From positions 1-36,690 of IMG/VR virus record IMGVR_UViG_3300028895_000768: a stretch of DNA of 36,690 nt; one strand, written 5' to 3'. The notes beneath the pieces were generated by a model. That model was not told the DNA's origin, searched no databases, and saw only the letters and a program-made list of their open reading frames with translations. The translations under genes were made by a program, and so were the position numbers. Positions 24,248 through 30,438 of this stretch are shown here, one piece after another. The stretch comes from a virus. Numbering within the stretch: position 1 is the first letter of the stretch; every line of letters starts with the position of its first letter.

Positions 24248-24321
24248 TTGTGTAACTCCCCTGAAGGCTGAAAGCCTTGATATCTCTGACCTCATTATAC
24301 ATTCTCAAACGAGTTACACAA
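24248..24321. repeat. 11-bp inverted repeat flanking the ATPase/STAS promoter
   Basis: TTGTGTAACTC (24248-24258) and GAGTTACACAA (24311-24321) are perfect reverse complements 52 bases apart; flanking ATATT extends the match with a two-base gap. The right copy contains the putative -35 box. Between them an AAGGCT-GAA-AGCCTT hairpin (24263-24277) would lie in the mRNA leader. Fits a looping operator; a mobile boundary is less likely. Confidence 0.6.
24294..24321 (-). promoter_or_regulatory. Putative promoter of the ATPase/STAS operon
   Basis: On the minus strand a perfect TATAAT (24294-24299) lies 16 bases from TTGTGT (24316-24321). The -35 match is only half, so activation may be needed. Transcription would start near 24287 and give a leader of about 140 bases. 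The recombinase gene upstream is closed by its own terminator, so a separate promoter is needed here. Confidence 0.5.
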
Positions 24322-24352
24322 CCAATATTTTTTGATGATGTAATATTATGGA

Positions 24353-24387
24353 TAAAAAAATACTCACTTGTCTTATCGGCAAGTGAG
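24353..24387 (-). terminator. Terminator of the ArpU/recombinase operon
   Basis: On the minus strand CTCACTTG (24380-24387) pairs with CAAGTGAG (24363-24370), followed by TATTTTTTT. Clear rho-independent terminator two bases past the recombinase stop. Confidence 0.92.
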
Positions 24388-24388
24388 C

Positions 24389-24931
24389 TTAAATTTTAAA
24401 CTTCGTCATTGCTTTATCCATACTATCTTGATTCACACCGATATAACGAAGAGTTATATCTGGAGATGAATGGTTGAAGATTTCTTGAAGCATGGCTACG
24501 TCTTTGGTTTGTTGGTAAAAGTGGTAGCCGAACGTTTTTCTGAGTGTATGAGTACCTATATCTTTTAATTTGTATTGCTCTGCCGCTTTCCTTAATATCT
24601 TATACGCCATCGAACGACCAATTGGCTTATTTCCTCCCTGACGGCTTTTAAAAAGGTATTCATGGTCTGCTTTGTGTTCAATGTAGTGTTTTAATTCCCG
24701 TTTCAGTGTAGGTGTTATACGTATCCATTTCTGTTTGCCTGTTTTTTGTTCACGAAGAATAATATGGGTTCCCTTTACGTCCTCTACTTTTAGCTTTAAT
24801 ATATCGGAAATACGAAGTCCGGTATTAATTCCCATCAAAAAAAGCAAATAATTCCGCTGATTATCTTCTTTGAAAAATTGTTTTATTTGCTGTACCTTCT
24901 CTGGATCTCGAATTGGTTGTACTAAGTTCAT
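24389..24931 (-). CDS. Tyrosine recombinase, catalytic core only
   Basis: 180 residues with all active-site residues: R40 ('NTGLRISD'), K63 ('EQKTGK'), H128 and R131 ('GTHTLRKT'), H154 ('FNHSS') and nucleophile Y163 ('LRYIG'). The N-terminal arm/core-binding domain is absent; a typical integrase has 350 or more residues. In Bacillus phages such short recombinases stand between ArpU and the terminase genes and are probably not the lysogeny integrase; resolving genome multimers or a regulatory role are possible. The start overlaps the ArpU stop (ATGA). Confidence 0.88.
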   Translation of the reverse strand: MNLVQPIRDPEKVQQIKQFFKEDNQRNYLLFLMGINTGLRISDILKLKVEDVKGTHIILREQKTGKQKWIRITPTLKRELKHYIEHKADHEYLFKSRQGGNKPIGRSMAYKILRKAAEQYKLKDIGTHTLRKTFGYHFYQQTKDVAMLQEIFNHSSPDITLRYIGVNQDSMDKAMTKFKI

Positions 24932-25383
24932 GCTTTCACCTCAGCTTTTTCTTTATATTTTTCAATTCGCAAAATGAAAGCTAACTTGTAAAACGCACGG
25001 GACTTAATACGATAATATTTTCGTTCGCTCACTCCCATATCATTGTAGATTTCATAATCATAAACATCTTCTTCACTTAAATATCGCTTGATGATTAGCT
25101 CTCTTTCCTTTTGATTAAGACGATTTACTCCACGAATCATCCATTTCATGTATTCTTCTCGCTCAAGTTCAAAGTCCACTTTATCAATAGCTGCTTTCTC
25201 CGTAGATGAATAAAACGCATTTGTGTTGGCAGGAGGAACAAGGGAATAGGTTGTTGTCACCTTTGGCAACTGTTCTTCAGGATAGGTGAGTAAATAAAAT
25301 CTATATTTCTCCAATGCCGCTTCAACTCTCTTTTTTGTTTCCTCACGATTGATTTCAGGTAACTGAAAAATCTTTTGCTCCAT
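24928..25383 (-). CDS. ArpU-family late transcription regulator
   Basis: 151 residues. Helical N-terminus, then a sigma-region-4-like C-terminal part: 'LNQKERELIIKRYLSEEDVYDYEIYNDMGVSERKYYRIKSRAFYKLAF'. ArpU-type proteins are late-gene activators of Gram-positive phages. Placed at the end of the early region just ahead of the late genes, as expected. GGGAGGT precedes the ATG. Confidence 0.88.
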   Translation of the reverse strand: MEQKIFQLPEINREETKKRVEAALEKYRFYLLTYPEEQLPKVTTTYSLVPPANTNAFYSSTEKAAIDKVDFELEREEYMKWMIRGVNRLNQKERELIIKRYLSEEDVYDYEIYNDMGVSERKYYRIKSRAFYKLAFILRIEKYKEKAEVKA

Positions 25384-25410
25384 CTTGCTACCTCCCTATA
25401 TAAAATTAAA

Positions 25411-25451
25411 AGGACACCAAACAAACGCCTAAAGCGTTCATTCAGTGTCCT
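25411..25451 (-). terminator. Compound terminator upstream of ArpU
   Basis: On the minus strand AGGACAC pairs with GTGTCCT, enclosing a second hairpin (AACGC-TTTAGG-CGTT), followed by TTTTAATT. It ends the metalloprotease transcript, so ArpU may have its own promoter or be reached only by read-through. Confidence 0.75.
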
Positions 25452-25469
25452 CCAGTTGGCTGGTAGAAC

Positions 25470-26123
25470 TTAATATTTCTCATATACTACAAATCTGTAT
25501 CTATTTGCTGAGTACATTATTTTATTATTTTCACTCACTCTCCTAGTTTCTATGACCATCTGTATATCATTACTACACCCTTCTATTCTAAATATAAGCA
25601 TATAGCTAATTATTGAAATAATAACTTTTACTAATATCCAAGCAATAAAATATTGTATACATTGTAAGAGAATAAACATAAAAATAAAAAAAAGAAACGG
25701 GGCTAAAGATATTATAATAAAATCTCTTTTTTTAAATTCTTCATTGTTGCTGAATTTACAATAACCGTTTAAGTCTATACCGGTTTTTGCTTTGATTACC
25801 TCCAATTTCTTCTCGTTGGTTATAACTTGTGCATTATATCCTAATTTATTTGCCATTATTTTATGGCAGTATTCATGAATTAAAGTAGTCCATTTCGTTG
25901 CATTTTTTGATTTTTTATACCGTCTTAAAATTGCAAGGAAAATGCGCAGAATGAACAAAAAAATGAATACTATCACACTTAAAGCTAAATCAATGTTTGC
26001 TTGTAAAACACCAAATATGATCAATGAAGAAAAGAAAAACAAAGCTAAAAAAAATACTATGATTATATCAGCCATTATGCCCTTTTTTTTATCAGGCTCT
26101 CCTAATATCTTTGTTGCATTCAA
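25470..26123 (-). CDS. Integral membrane HExxH protein (putative zinc metalloprotease)
   Basis: 217 residues from a TTG at 26123 (GAGGGGG 7 bases upstream; overlaps the previous stop by two bases). Hydrophobic segments at about 18-40, 44-66, 135-155 and 158-180; between them 'WTTLIHEYCHKIMANKLGYN' gives H83-E84-xx-H87. This resembles the DUF3267/M50-like membrane peptidases that cut other proteins in or near the membrane. The third zinc ligand is not certain. AT-rich compared with its neighbours and followed by its own terminator: likely cargo gene in the early region. Confidence 0.7.
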   Translation of the reverse strand: MNATKILGEPDKKKGIMADIIIVFFLALFFFSSLIIFGVLQANIDLALSVIVFIFLFILRIFLAILRRYKKSKNATKWTTLIHEYCHKIMANKLGYNAQVITNEKKLEVIKAKTGIDLNGYCKFSNNEEFKKRDFIIISLAPFLFFIFMFILLQCIQYFIAWILVKVIISIISYMLIFRIEGCSNDIQMVIETRRVSENNKIMYSANRYRFVVYEKY

Positions 26124-26317
26124 AATTCTTCCCCCTCATCAAACTTCACACGTTTCACCTTCCCCTGATGCGTAATAATTTTGGTTTCCCCGTAAGAAGG
26201 TAAATCAGCCATTTTGACCTTGCCGTCACAAATAACAATAGCTTTGTTATTTAATCCCATTATATCCAACTCTAGCATCATTGTACTAGGATTTACTTTT
26301 AATTCTTTTAATCTCAC
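26120..26317 (-). CDS. XtrA/YqaO-like small phage protein
   Basis: 65 residues; GTG start after GGGAGGGG. 'MRLKELKVNPSTMMLELDI', 'LPSYGETKIITHQGKVKRVKFDEGEEF' agrees from memory with the XtrA/YqaO family of PBSX- and skin-like elements. The function is unknown; a small beta-rich protein. Stop overlaps the start of the membrane protease gene. Confidence 0.78.
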   Translation of the reverse strand: MRLKELKVNPSTMMLELDIMGLNNKAIVICDGKVKMADLPSYGETKIITHQGKVKRVKFDEGEEF

Positions 26318-26359
26318 AATGAGCCCCTCCCGTGCTATAATTAACTTAGTTCATATTTC

Positions 26360-26388
26360 CGTCAGGAGGAGTCCTGGCGTTTTATTTT
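26360..26388 (+). terminator. Plus-strand terminator inside the leftward early operon
   Basis: CGTCAGGA pairs with TCCTGGCG (8 bp, one T-G) over GGAG, followed by TTTTATTTT, in the plus direction. No plus-strand gene is near, and on the minus strand no T tract follows. It would stop antisense transcription. Confidence 0.75.
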
Positions 26389-26519
26389 GATTCCTTCCGA
26401 GAAGATCTCCACTTCCAATCAATTGGTCTTTTTGGAGGACGCTTGGCCAAATCACACTTCCAGCCGATCCGAACTTTTTCGAGCTCTTCTTTTGAGAGAA
26501 AAGATGTCCTAACTTGCAT
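26382..26519 (-). CDS. Small basic phage protein, 45 residues
   Basis: Starts MQVRTSFLSKEELEKVRIGW and ends in a Lys/Arg/Trp-rich tail (KRPPKRPIDWKWRSSRKESK). GGGGG stands 7 bases before the ATG at 26519, and the gene overlaps the stop of the previous one by 11 bases. Short but with the same ribosome-site pattern as its neighbours. Function unknown; charge suggests nucleic-acid contact. Confidence 0.65.
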   Translation of the reverse strand: MQVRTSFLSKEELEKVRIGWKCDLAKRPPKRPIDWKWRSSRKESK

Positions 26520-26703
26520 CCCGTTTCCCCCTTCTTATAACTTCATCCTGGATAAGATTCAAAATTCTCTCTTGCTTGCGTACATATTCGACGACAGGAT
26601 TCCCACCAAATACATGCAACCCAATTCGGTGTACAATGTCTTGATAAAGCGCCATTAGACCGGCTGTCGAAAGATCTTTTATTCGTTCCTCAAAGAATTC
26701 CAT
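26509..26703 (-). CDS. Small phage protein, DUF6877-like
   Basis: 64 residues, helical: 'LMALYQDIVHRIGLHVFGGNPVVEYVRKQERILNLI'. The 'RI..W/H..GGNP...YV..Q.RIL' pattern recalls DUF6877, from memory. AAAGGAGG precedes the ATG. Part of the run of small early genes; function unknown. Confidence 0.7.
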   Translation of the reverse strand: MEFFEERIKDLSTAGLMALYQDIVHRIGLHVFGGNPVVEYVRKQERILNLIQDEVIRRGKRDAS

Positions 26704-26743
26704 GGTATGCCTCCTTTGTTACGTCATATTCTCGTACTATTCA

Positions 26744-26896
26744 TTAACGTTTTATCCCAATGTCCTCTTCGTTCCATCCTGTTAATATCGCATCGATATA
26801 ATGAACATTATTGATAAGCATTTCTTCATCGTCTTTGTAAACAATCTTAGCAATACCGTTTGAATATATTTCTATATGCTTGACTTCATCTGCCAT
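26744..26896 (-). CDS. Small acidic protein, 50 residues
   Basis: Starts MADEVKHIEIYSNGIAKIVY. The ATG at 26896 has AAGGAG 9 bases upstream and lies just after the preceding stop. An in-frame GTG at 26968 would give 74 residues but has no ribosome site and would overlap the previous gene by 46 bases. Beta-rich, acidic. Function unknown. Confidence 0.6.
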   Translation of the reverse strand: MADEVKHIEIYSNGIAKIVYKDDEEMLINNVHYIDAILTGWNEEDIGIKR

Positions 26897-26922
26897 TTTT
26901 TCCAACTCCTTCGCAATATCGT

Positions 26923-27087
26923 TCAACCACGCATCTTCGGAATCTCGTTCCCACCAAGTTTCTTGCACTCAACACCGTAACGACTCGAACACTTCCGAAA
27001 CAAGCGACAGCGTTTCATACATGTCATCAGCTTGTCCTCTTTGACCATCCACTTGGGACGATCATCCGCAATCAGGACGTTTTGCAT
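26923..27087 (-). CDS. Small Cys-rich protein, 54 residues
   Basis: Starts MQNVLIADDRPKWMVKEDKL; then 'CMKRCRLFRKCSSRYGVEC' with four Cys that could bind zinc. AGGAGAGGGG lies 5 bases before the ATG at 27087, inside the end of the DUF1064 gene (16-base overlap). Positive C-terminus. Probably a small DNA- or protein-binding zinc peptide. Confidence 0.6.
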   Translation of the reverse strand: MQNVLIADDRPKWMVKEDKLMTCMKRCRLFRKCSSRYGVECKKLGGNEIPKMRG

Positions 27088-27500
27088 TTGCCCCTCTCCT
27101 TTTTTGCTTGTTTTCGTAATTTCTTCAACTGATCCAATTCAATCCATCCCTCGTATTTTTTCACGTATGTAACCAAGCTAAGCTTGTGGGGATATTTCTT
27201 TTCAAATAGCTTTCTCTTAATCTTGAAAGCTTCGGTTTCAACTCCTTTCACATCAACCACTTCAATACTTCCATCCAGATGGTGAACCTCGAAATCAGCG
27301 ATATATTCAATCTTTCTGTAACGTTTTCTGTTCTTCTCAAACCCTTCTTGCAACAAGTATCTTGGTTGCATTCGAAAGAATAATATTTGTTTATGTTCCT
27401 GCAACCATTTCAATTGCTGGTAATACCTTGCCTCGATTTTGCTATCAAACACATGGCCATCGATTTCAACTTTTTTGGATTTATATTTCGTTTGTGACAT
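27072..27500 (-). CDS. DUF1064 nuclease-like protein
   Basis: 142 residues from the ATG at 27500 (GAGGGG 5 bases upstream). 'KYKSKKVEIDGHVFDSKIEARYYQQLKWLQ' and 'RKIEYIADFEVHHLDGSIEVVDVKGVETEAFKIKRKLFEKKYP' match DUF1064, whose conserved E, D and DxK pattern (E31-type, 'YIADF', 'VVDVKG') fits a PD-(D/E)XK nuclease fold. The likely role is recombination or junction processing in phage DNA replication; this is inferred. Confidence 0.85.
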   Translation of the reverse strand: MSQTKYKSKKVEIDGHVFDSKIEARYYQQLKWLQEHKQILFFRMQPRYLLQEGFEKNRKRYRKIEYIADFEVHHLDGSIEVVDVKGVETEAFKIKRKLFEKKYPHKLSLVTYVKKYEGWIELDQLKKLRKQAKKERGKCKTS

Positions 27501-27509
27501 ATGCACCCC

Positions 27510-27611
27510 TCAAGTTTCTCTAATTTTGTCTTTAAGTAAACGGGAAAAACACTCCCCACAATAACTCCGATACTTTAACGCTACTTTTCCGCATTCCATA
27601 CACTTTTTCAA
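27510..27611 (-). CDS. Tiny zinc-ribbon peptide, 33 residues
   Basis: TTG start at 27611 with GGAGGGG 8 bases upstream. 'KCMECGKVALKYRSYCGEC' has two CxxC pairs at zinc-ribbon spacing. It lies between the FbpA-like gene and DUF1064 with almost no gap, so it belongs to the same transcript. Function unknown. Confidence 0.6.
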   Translation of the reverse strand: MKKCMECGKVALKYRSYCGECFSRLLKDKIRET

Positions 27612-27616
27612 ATCTC

Positions 27617-27793
27617 TCACCCCTCCGCATCAATTTTCGAAAGTTCGTGCCCGATTTGACATTTCACTTTGATATGCAGCGCTTCAAGTTCTGAAAGCGT
27701 CAATTTCTCAACTTCGACAACATCATGGCCATAAAACGAAAGTTGATTTATCAAGTACTCCTTTCTTTGCTCAACTGCTTTTGCAAGTTGCAT
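27617..27793 (-). CDS. FbpA-like small protein
   Basis: 58 residues: 'LAKAVEQRKEYLINQLSFYG', 'EKLTLSELEALHIKVKC'. This fits, from memory, the Fur-regulated basic protein family (FbpA/FbpB type) that is also frequent in Bacillus phages. GGAGGG precedes the ATG. Chromosomal FbpB-type proteins aid small-RNA regulation during iron shortage; in a phage the role is unknown. Confidence 0.68.
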   Translation of the reverse strand: MQLAKAVEQRKEYLINQLSFYGHDVVEVEKLTLSELEALHIKVKCQIGHELSKIDAEG

Positions 27794-28014
27794 CCAAATA
27801 TCCCTCCTTCTCTTTCTTCGATAAACCCTAATTCGGCACGGTCAAATATCAACAGAAAAACGTCTTTTATCGGTCTTTTGACTGTTCTAGCAATCTCTGT
27901 GATTGAAAGTCCCTCATTCCACAGTTGCTCTACCTTCTGTACGTCTTCTGGCACCCAGTCAAGATTGCAATGATCTAGCGCGATGTAGTATTTCATGGTG
28001 TATTTATCACGCAC
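27751..28014 (-). CDS. Small helix-turn-helix protein
   Basis: 87 residues. 'VEQLWNEGLSITEIARTVKRPIKDVFLLIFDRAELGFI' is a homeodomain-like helix-turn-helix. GTG at 28014 has AAGGG 4 bases upstream; ATG at 27996 (MKYYIALDH...) has no site but is a possible start. It overlaps both neighbours. Likely an early transcription or replication accessory. Confidence 0.7.
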   Translation of the reverse strand: MRDKYTMKYYIALDHCNLDWVPEDVQKVEQLWNEGLSITEIARTVKRPIKDVFLLIFDRAELGFIEEREGGIFGCNLQKQLSKERST

Positions 28015-28183
28015 TTTTCCCTTCGAGCTTTACTCTTGCGGCCTCAAGCCTCGCTCGACGCTGTCTGTACTTTTCTTGCAATACCTTCTCGTCTATTGGT
28101 CCGCAGTTTGGGCATGCACGGTATTGAACCGAAAATGAACCTTGTTCATGTATCACGTGTGTACCTTCACACAATTTGCACAT
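28007..28183 (-). CDS. Small zinc-finger protein, 58 residues
   Basis: Starts MCKLCEGTHVIHEQGSFSVQ; C2, C5 and 'CPNC' (C24, C27) form a zinc ribbon, followed by a charged helix 'EKYRQRRARLEAARVKLEG'. TAGGTG precedes the ATG, which lies two bases after the helicase loader stop. Such proteins often follow the loader in Bacillus phages. Role unknown. Confidence 0.7.
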   Translation of the reverse strand: MCKLCEGTHVIHEQGSFSVQYRACPNCGPIDEKVLQEKYRQRRARLEAARVKLEGKSA

Positions 28184-28185
28184 TT

Positions 28186-29124
28186 TTAAGCACCTACCAA
28201 TCTATGATTTAAGATTTTTCTATCTCCCTTAATCACCACGCAGAAGTCTTGGCACATCTCATAAATTCTTGTTCCAAGCGCCTCGTCTATGTCCACCAGC
28301 TCGTCAACTGTTAGTTCTGATGAAATCATGATGGGTTGATAATTAAGGTACCGATGATTAATGACCGCATACATTTGCTCAATCTGCCATTCAGTTGCTC
28401 TTGGTTTTCTGTCACGTCCAGTTGGCTTGAATAGATCGTCAATAAACAGAACATCCACCTTTTTCATACGCTCAAGTTTTTCTTCAAGTTGATTGAAATC
28501 GTCTTTCAAGTCATTGAATCCTTCAACGTAAGGAAAATACAGGACTGGGACCTGTTTTCGTTGAATAAGGTTGTTTGCAATGGCTGTAAGCAAGTGCGTT
28601 TTACCGACACCCGGTTGCCCTAAAAGGGCGATAGAGTTTCTTCGTTCACTTCTCACAATCTCAAAGTCTTGGTAATATTCCAAAGCACATTCGTAAGCAT
28701 CGAGAATCACTTGCGGCTTTCCATCCGTACAGAAGTTTTGGAAACCAAGACGTTTAAATTCTTCGGTAATTTCACTTGATTTCATCAAGCGATTTGACTT
28801 TCTTTGCGCAACACAATCACAGCGGATCGAGAACGTATCACGCCATTCCCAGGCATCCTGCGGTTGGCATACCTTCCCAGCAAGAAAGTCGGATTCTGGA
28901 ACCATCGTTTCAGGTGTTAACTTGACGATTTCTTGGCCGTTTATCCATCTGGATTCCTCAATCCATTTAGCATCTTTGTGAACACGGTAAATGAGGATTT
29001 GCTTATCTTGGCAACGTGGACATTCAGGCTTTTTTTCTTCGAATCCTTCCGACCCGATTACCTGTGATGGAACTGCTCTTAACCTGATCTTTGCTAGTGC
29101 TTCCTCGATTGTCTTGGTAGCCAT
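28186..29124 (-). CDS. Helicase loader (DnaC/DnaI-like AAA+ ATPase)
   Basis: 312 residues. N-terminal zinc-binding part ('CPRCQD' C35/C38 and 'CDC' C102/C104), then AAA+ domain: Walker A 'GQPGVGKT' (169-176), Walker B 'DVLFIDD' (224-230), arginine-finger-like 'LGTRIYEM'. It should load the replicative helicase, probably the host's since no phage helicase is encoded here, onto DNA opened by the initiator. AAGGAGG precedes the ATG; it overlaps the initiator gene by 101 bases. Confidence 0.9.
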   Translation of the reverse strand: MATKTIEEALAKIRLRAVPSQVIGSEGFEEKKPECPRCQDKQILIYRVHKDAKWIEESRWINGQEIVKLTPETMVPESDFLAGKVCQPQDAWEWRDTFSIRCDCVAQRKSNRLMKSSEITEEFKRLGFQNFCTDGKPQVILDAYECALEYYQDFEIVRSERRNSIALLGQPGVGKTHLLTAIANNLIQRKQVPVLYFPYVEGFNDLKDDFNQLEEKLERMKKVDVLFIDDLFKPTGRDRKPRATEWQIEQMYAVINHRYLNYQPIMISSELTVDELVDIDEALGTRIYEMCQDFCVVIKGDRKILNHRLVGA

Positions 29125-29884
29125 CAGGAATCCTCCTTTTCGCTATTTTCTTCGCTTCCTCCTTCGCTTGAAGCGAGTTGTAATGATCAAGAATGTAGTC
29201 CTTACAGTAATTAAAACTGGAAATCTTACCGTTTGGCTTTCGCTTTTTAAAATCATCAAAGCACTGTTCGAGTAATTTGATAGTTTGGGAGACCGACACT
29301 CCCTGGACGACTACCTGGGCGATTACTCGATAATCTTCAGCACTTGGATAAGAAGGACGACCATCTTGAATGGTTTTTAAATCAACAAATCGTTCAGCGA
29401 TTAAATCCACTGGGTCTTTATTATCAGTAGTAGTATTATTATTTATCTCTGTAATATCTTTATTAGAGTGGACATTTTTGTCCGAGAGAGTGGACATATC
29501 TGTCCGTTCTGGATTGGACATTTTTGTCCATTCTCTTTCATCAGAGTGGACATTATTGTCCATCCTGTTATGGAATTTTTTCGAGTTTTTAACGGAGATA
29601 ATCAAACCATAAGCAACTCTAGTAATCCTAATGTATTCACTTTCTTCTAGGACCTCTAACCAGCGTCTAATCGTCTTCTCATTAACTCCGAATATATCGG
29701 CCAATTCTTTTAGTTTTAACGGCTTATTCCCTAGAACAATGCCCCAAACTACCCCATCCCGTTCAACTTCCTTTGTAGTGGAGCTGATGCACCAGAGAAA
29801 TAACCATATCGCCGCCCCTATTCGTTTGTAGTGTTTAGGTTCTAAAAGCCCCGAATACATTGGAAATGGATAGCTTTCGGGCAT
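29024..29884 (-). CDS. Replication initiator/replisome organiser
   Basis: 286 residues from the ATG at 29884 (AGGTGATACG upstream). N-terminal winged helix ('KLKELADIFGVNEKTIRRWLEVLEESEYIRITRV'), a low-complexity linker (about 110-165), and a C-terminal DnaD-like part ('SVSQTIKLLEQCFDDFKKRKPNGKISSFNYCKDYILDHYNS'). The linker-coding DNA carries four GGACA-N4-TGTCC palindromes, as expected if the protein binds an origin inside its own gene. The C-terminus should contact the loader encoded next. Confidence 0.87.
   Translation of the reverse strand: MPESYPFPMYSGLLEPKHYKRIGAAIWLFLWCISSTTKEVERDGVVWGIVLGNKPLKLKELADIFGVNEKTIRRWLEVLEESEYIRITRVAYGLIISVKNSKKFHNRMDNNVHSDEREWTKMSNPERTDMSTLSDKNVHSNKDITEINNNTTTDNKDPVDLIAERFVDLKTIQDGRPSYPSAEDYRVIAQVVVQGVSVSQTIKLLEQCFDDFKKRKPNGKISSFNYCKDYILDHYNSLQAKEEAKKIAKRRIPDGYQDNRGSTSKDQVKSSSITGNRVGRIRRKKA
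29415..29561. other. Probable phage replication origin
   Basis: Four palindromes GGACA-N4-TGTCC stand at 29470-29483, 29492-29505, 29516-29529 and 29548-29561 inside the initiator gene. Beside them (29415-29466) is an extremely AT-rich stretch that can serve as the unwinding element. This is the lambda O/lactococcal Rep arrangement: initiator-binding iterons inside the initiator gene. Confidence 0.7.
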
Positions 29885-29892
29885 CGTATCAC

Positions 29893-30129
29893 CTACTTCC
29901 TTATACAAATTGCAAATCTACCTTTTACACTCTTTACAGAATAGTGCGGATATCTCCGCATATACTGGAGTACAAACTTCAGAAAATGCTCTTTATTTTT
30001 CGCTCTCTCCCATATCCATTGGGGGAGAAGGACTTTGTATACGTCTTGATTATCTACGAGCAAACAGTACAACTCCTTGTTAAAATCAATAATTCTTGAT
30101 AGAATATGAACAGATGATTTTGCACCCAT
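29893..30129 (-). CDS. Small early protein
   Basis: 78 residues if from the ATG at 30129, which lacks a ribosome site; a TTG at 30063 has AAGGAG at 8 bases and would give 56 residues. 'DVYKVLLPQWIWERAKNKEHFLKFVLQYMRRYPHYSVKSV' is a Trp/Tyr-rich helical core. It stands directly ahead of the initiator. No family recognised. Confidence 0.6.
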   Translation of the reverse strand: MGAKSSVHILSRIIDFNKELYCLLVDNQDVYKVLLPQWIWERAKNKEHFLKFVLQYMRRYPHYSVKSVKGRFAICIRK

Positions 30130-30136
30130 TTATACT

Positions 30137-30171
30137 GCAGTAAGCTACCGAAAATAGCTTGCTGCTTTTTT
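30137..30171 (+). terminator. Plus-strand terminator in the early region
   Basis: GCAGTAAGCTA (30137-30147) pairs with TAGCTTGCTGC (30155-30165) over CCGAAAA, 11 bp with one T-G, followed by six T in the plus direction. No plus-strand gene is nearby. It overlaps the stop of the minus-strand 30-residue peptide. Confidence 0.8.
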
Positions 30172-30262
30172 ATTTGTCTGTCGAATACCACATAACGATT
30201 GCCCCGAAAACAATGAACAAGAAACCTCCGTAAGCAAGTATGAAGTGGAGCTCGTCTAACAA
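30170..30262 (-). CDS. Single-pass membrane peptide, 30 residues
   Basis: TTG start at 30262 with GGGGG 8 bases upstream; overlaps the preceding stop. 'LDELHFILAYGGFLFIVFGA' followed by IVMWYSTDK: an acidic N-terminus, a hydrophobic helix of about 20 residues, and a short tail. Early membrane peptides of this type in phages are often exclusion or host-takeover proteins; no family is recognised here. Confidence 0.5.
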   Translation of the reverse strand: MLDELHFILAYGGFLFIVFGAIVMWYSTDK

Positions 30263-30438
30263 TCGATCCGCCCCCTTTTCCTATTCTGTTCAAGCCTTTC
30301 GTTCAACTGATGTTTCCACTCTAGGAGATCTTGGTGGTATTCACGGAGTTTCCCTTTTCTCATCAAACGATTTACCGTTGTTGTATACCACTGAATCGCC
30401 TCAACATCCGTCATTTCATTCAAATTCGGTAACTTCAT
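30256..30438 (-). CDS. Small early protein, 60 residues
   Basis: ATG at 30438, GGGGAG about 9 bases upstream and ATGA overlap with the preceding stop. 'MKLPNLNEMTDVEAIQWYTT', 'REYHQDLLEWKHQLNERLEQNRKRG': charged helices, basic end. A longer frame upstream (to 30549) is inside the previous gene and has no start site. Function unknown. Confidence 0.65.
   Translation of the reverse strand: MKLPNLNEMTDVEAIQWYTTTVNRLMRKGKLREYHQDLLEWKHQLNERLEQNRKRGRIDC

Noticed and set aside
30054-30293. 79-codon minus-strand frame
   Set aside because: It overlaps the peptide and small genes in another frame, lacks a ribosome site and has a biased Arg/Cys composition.
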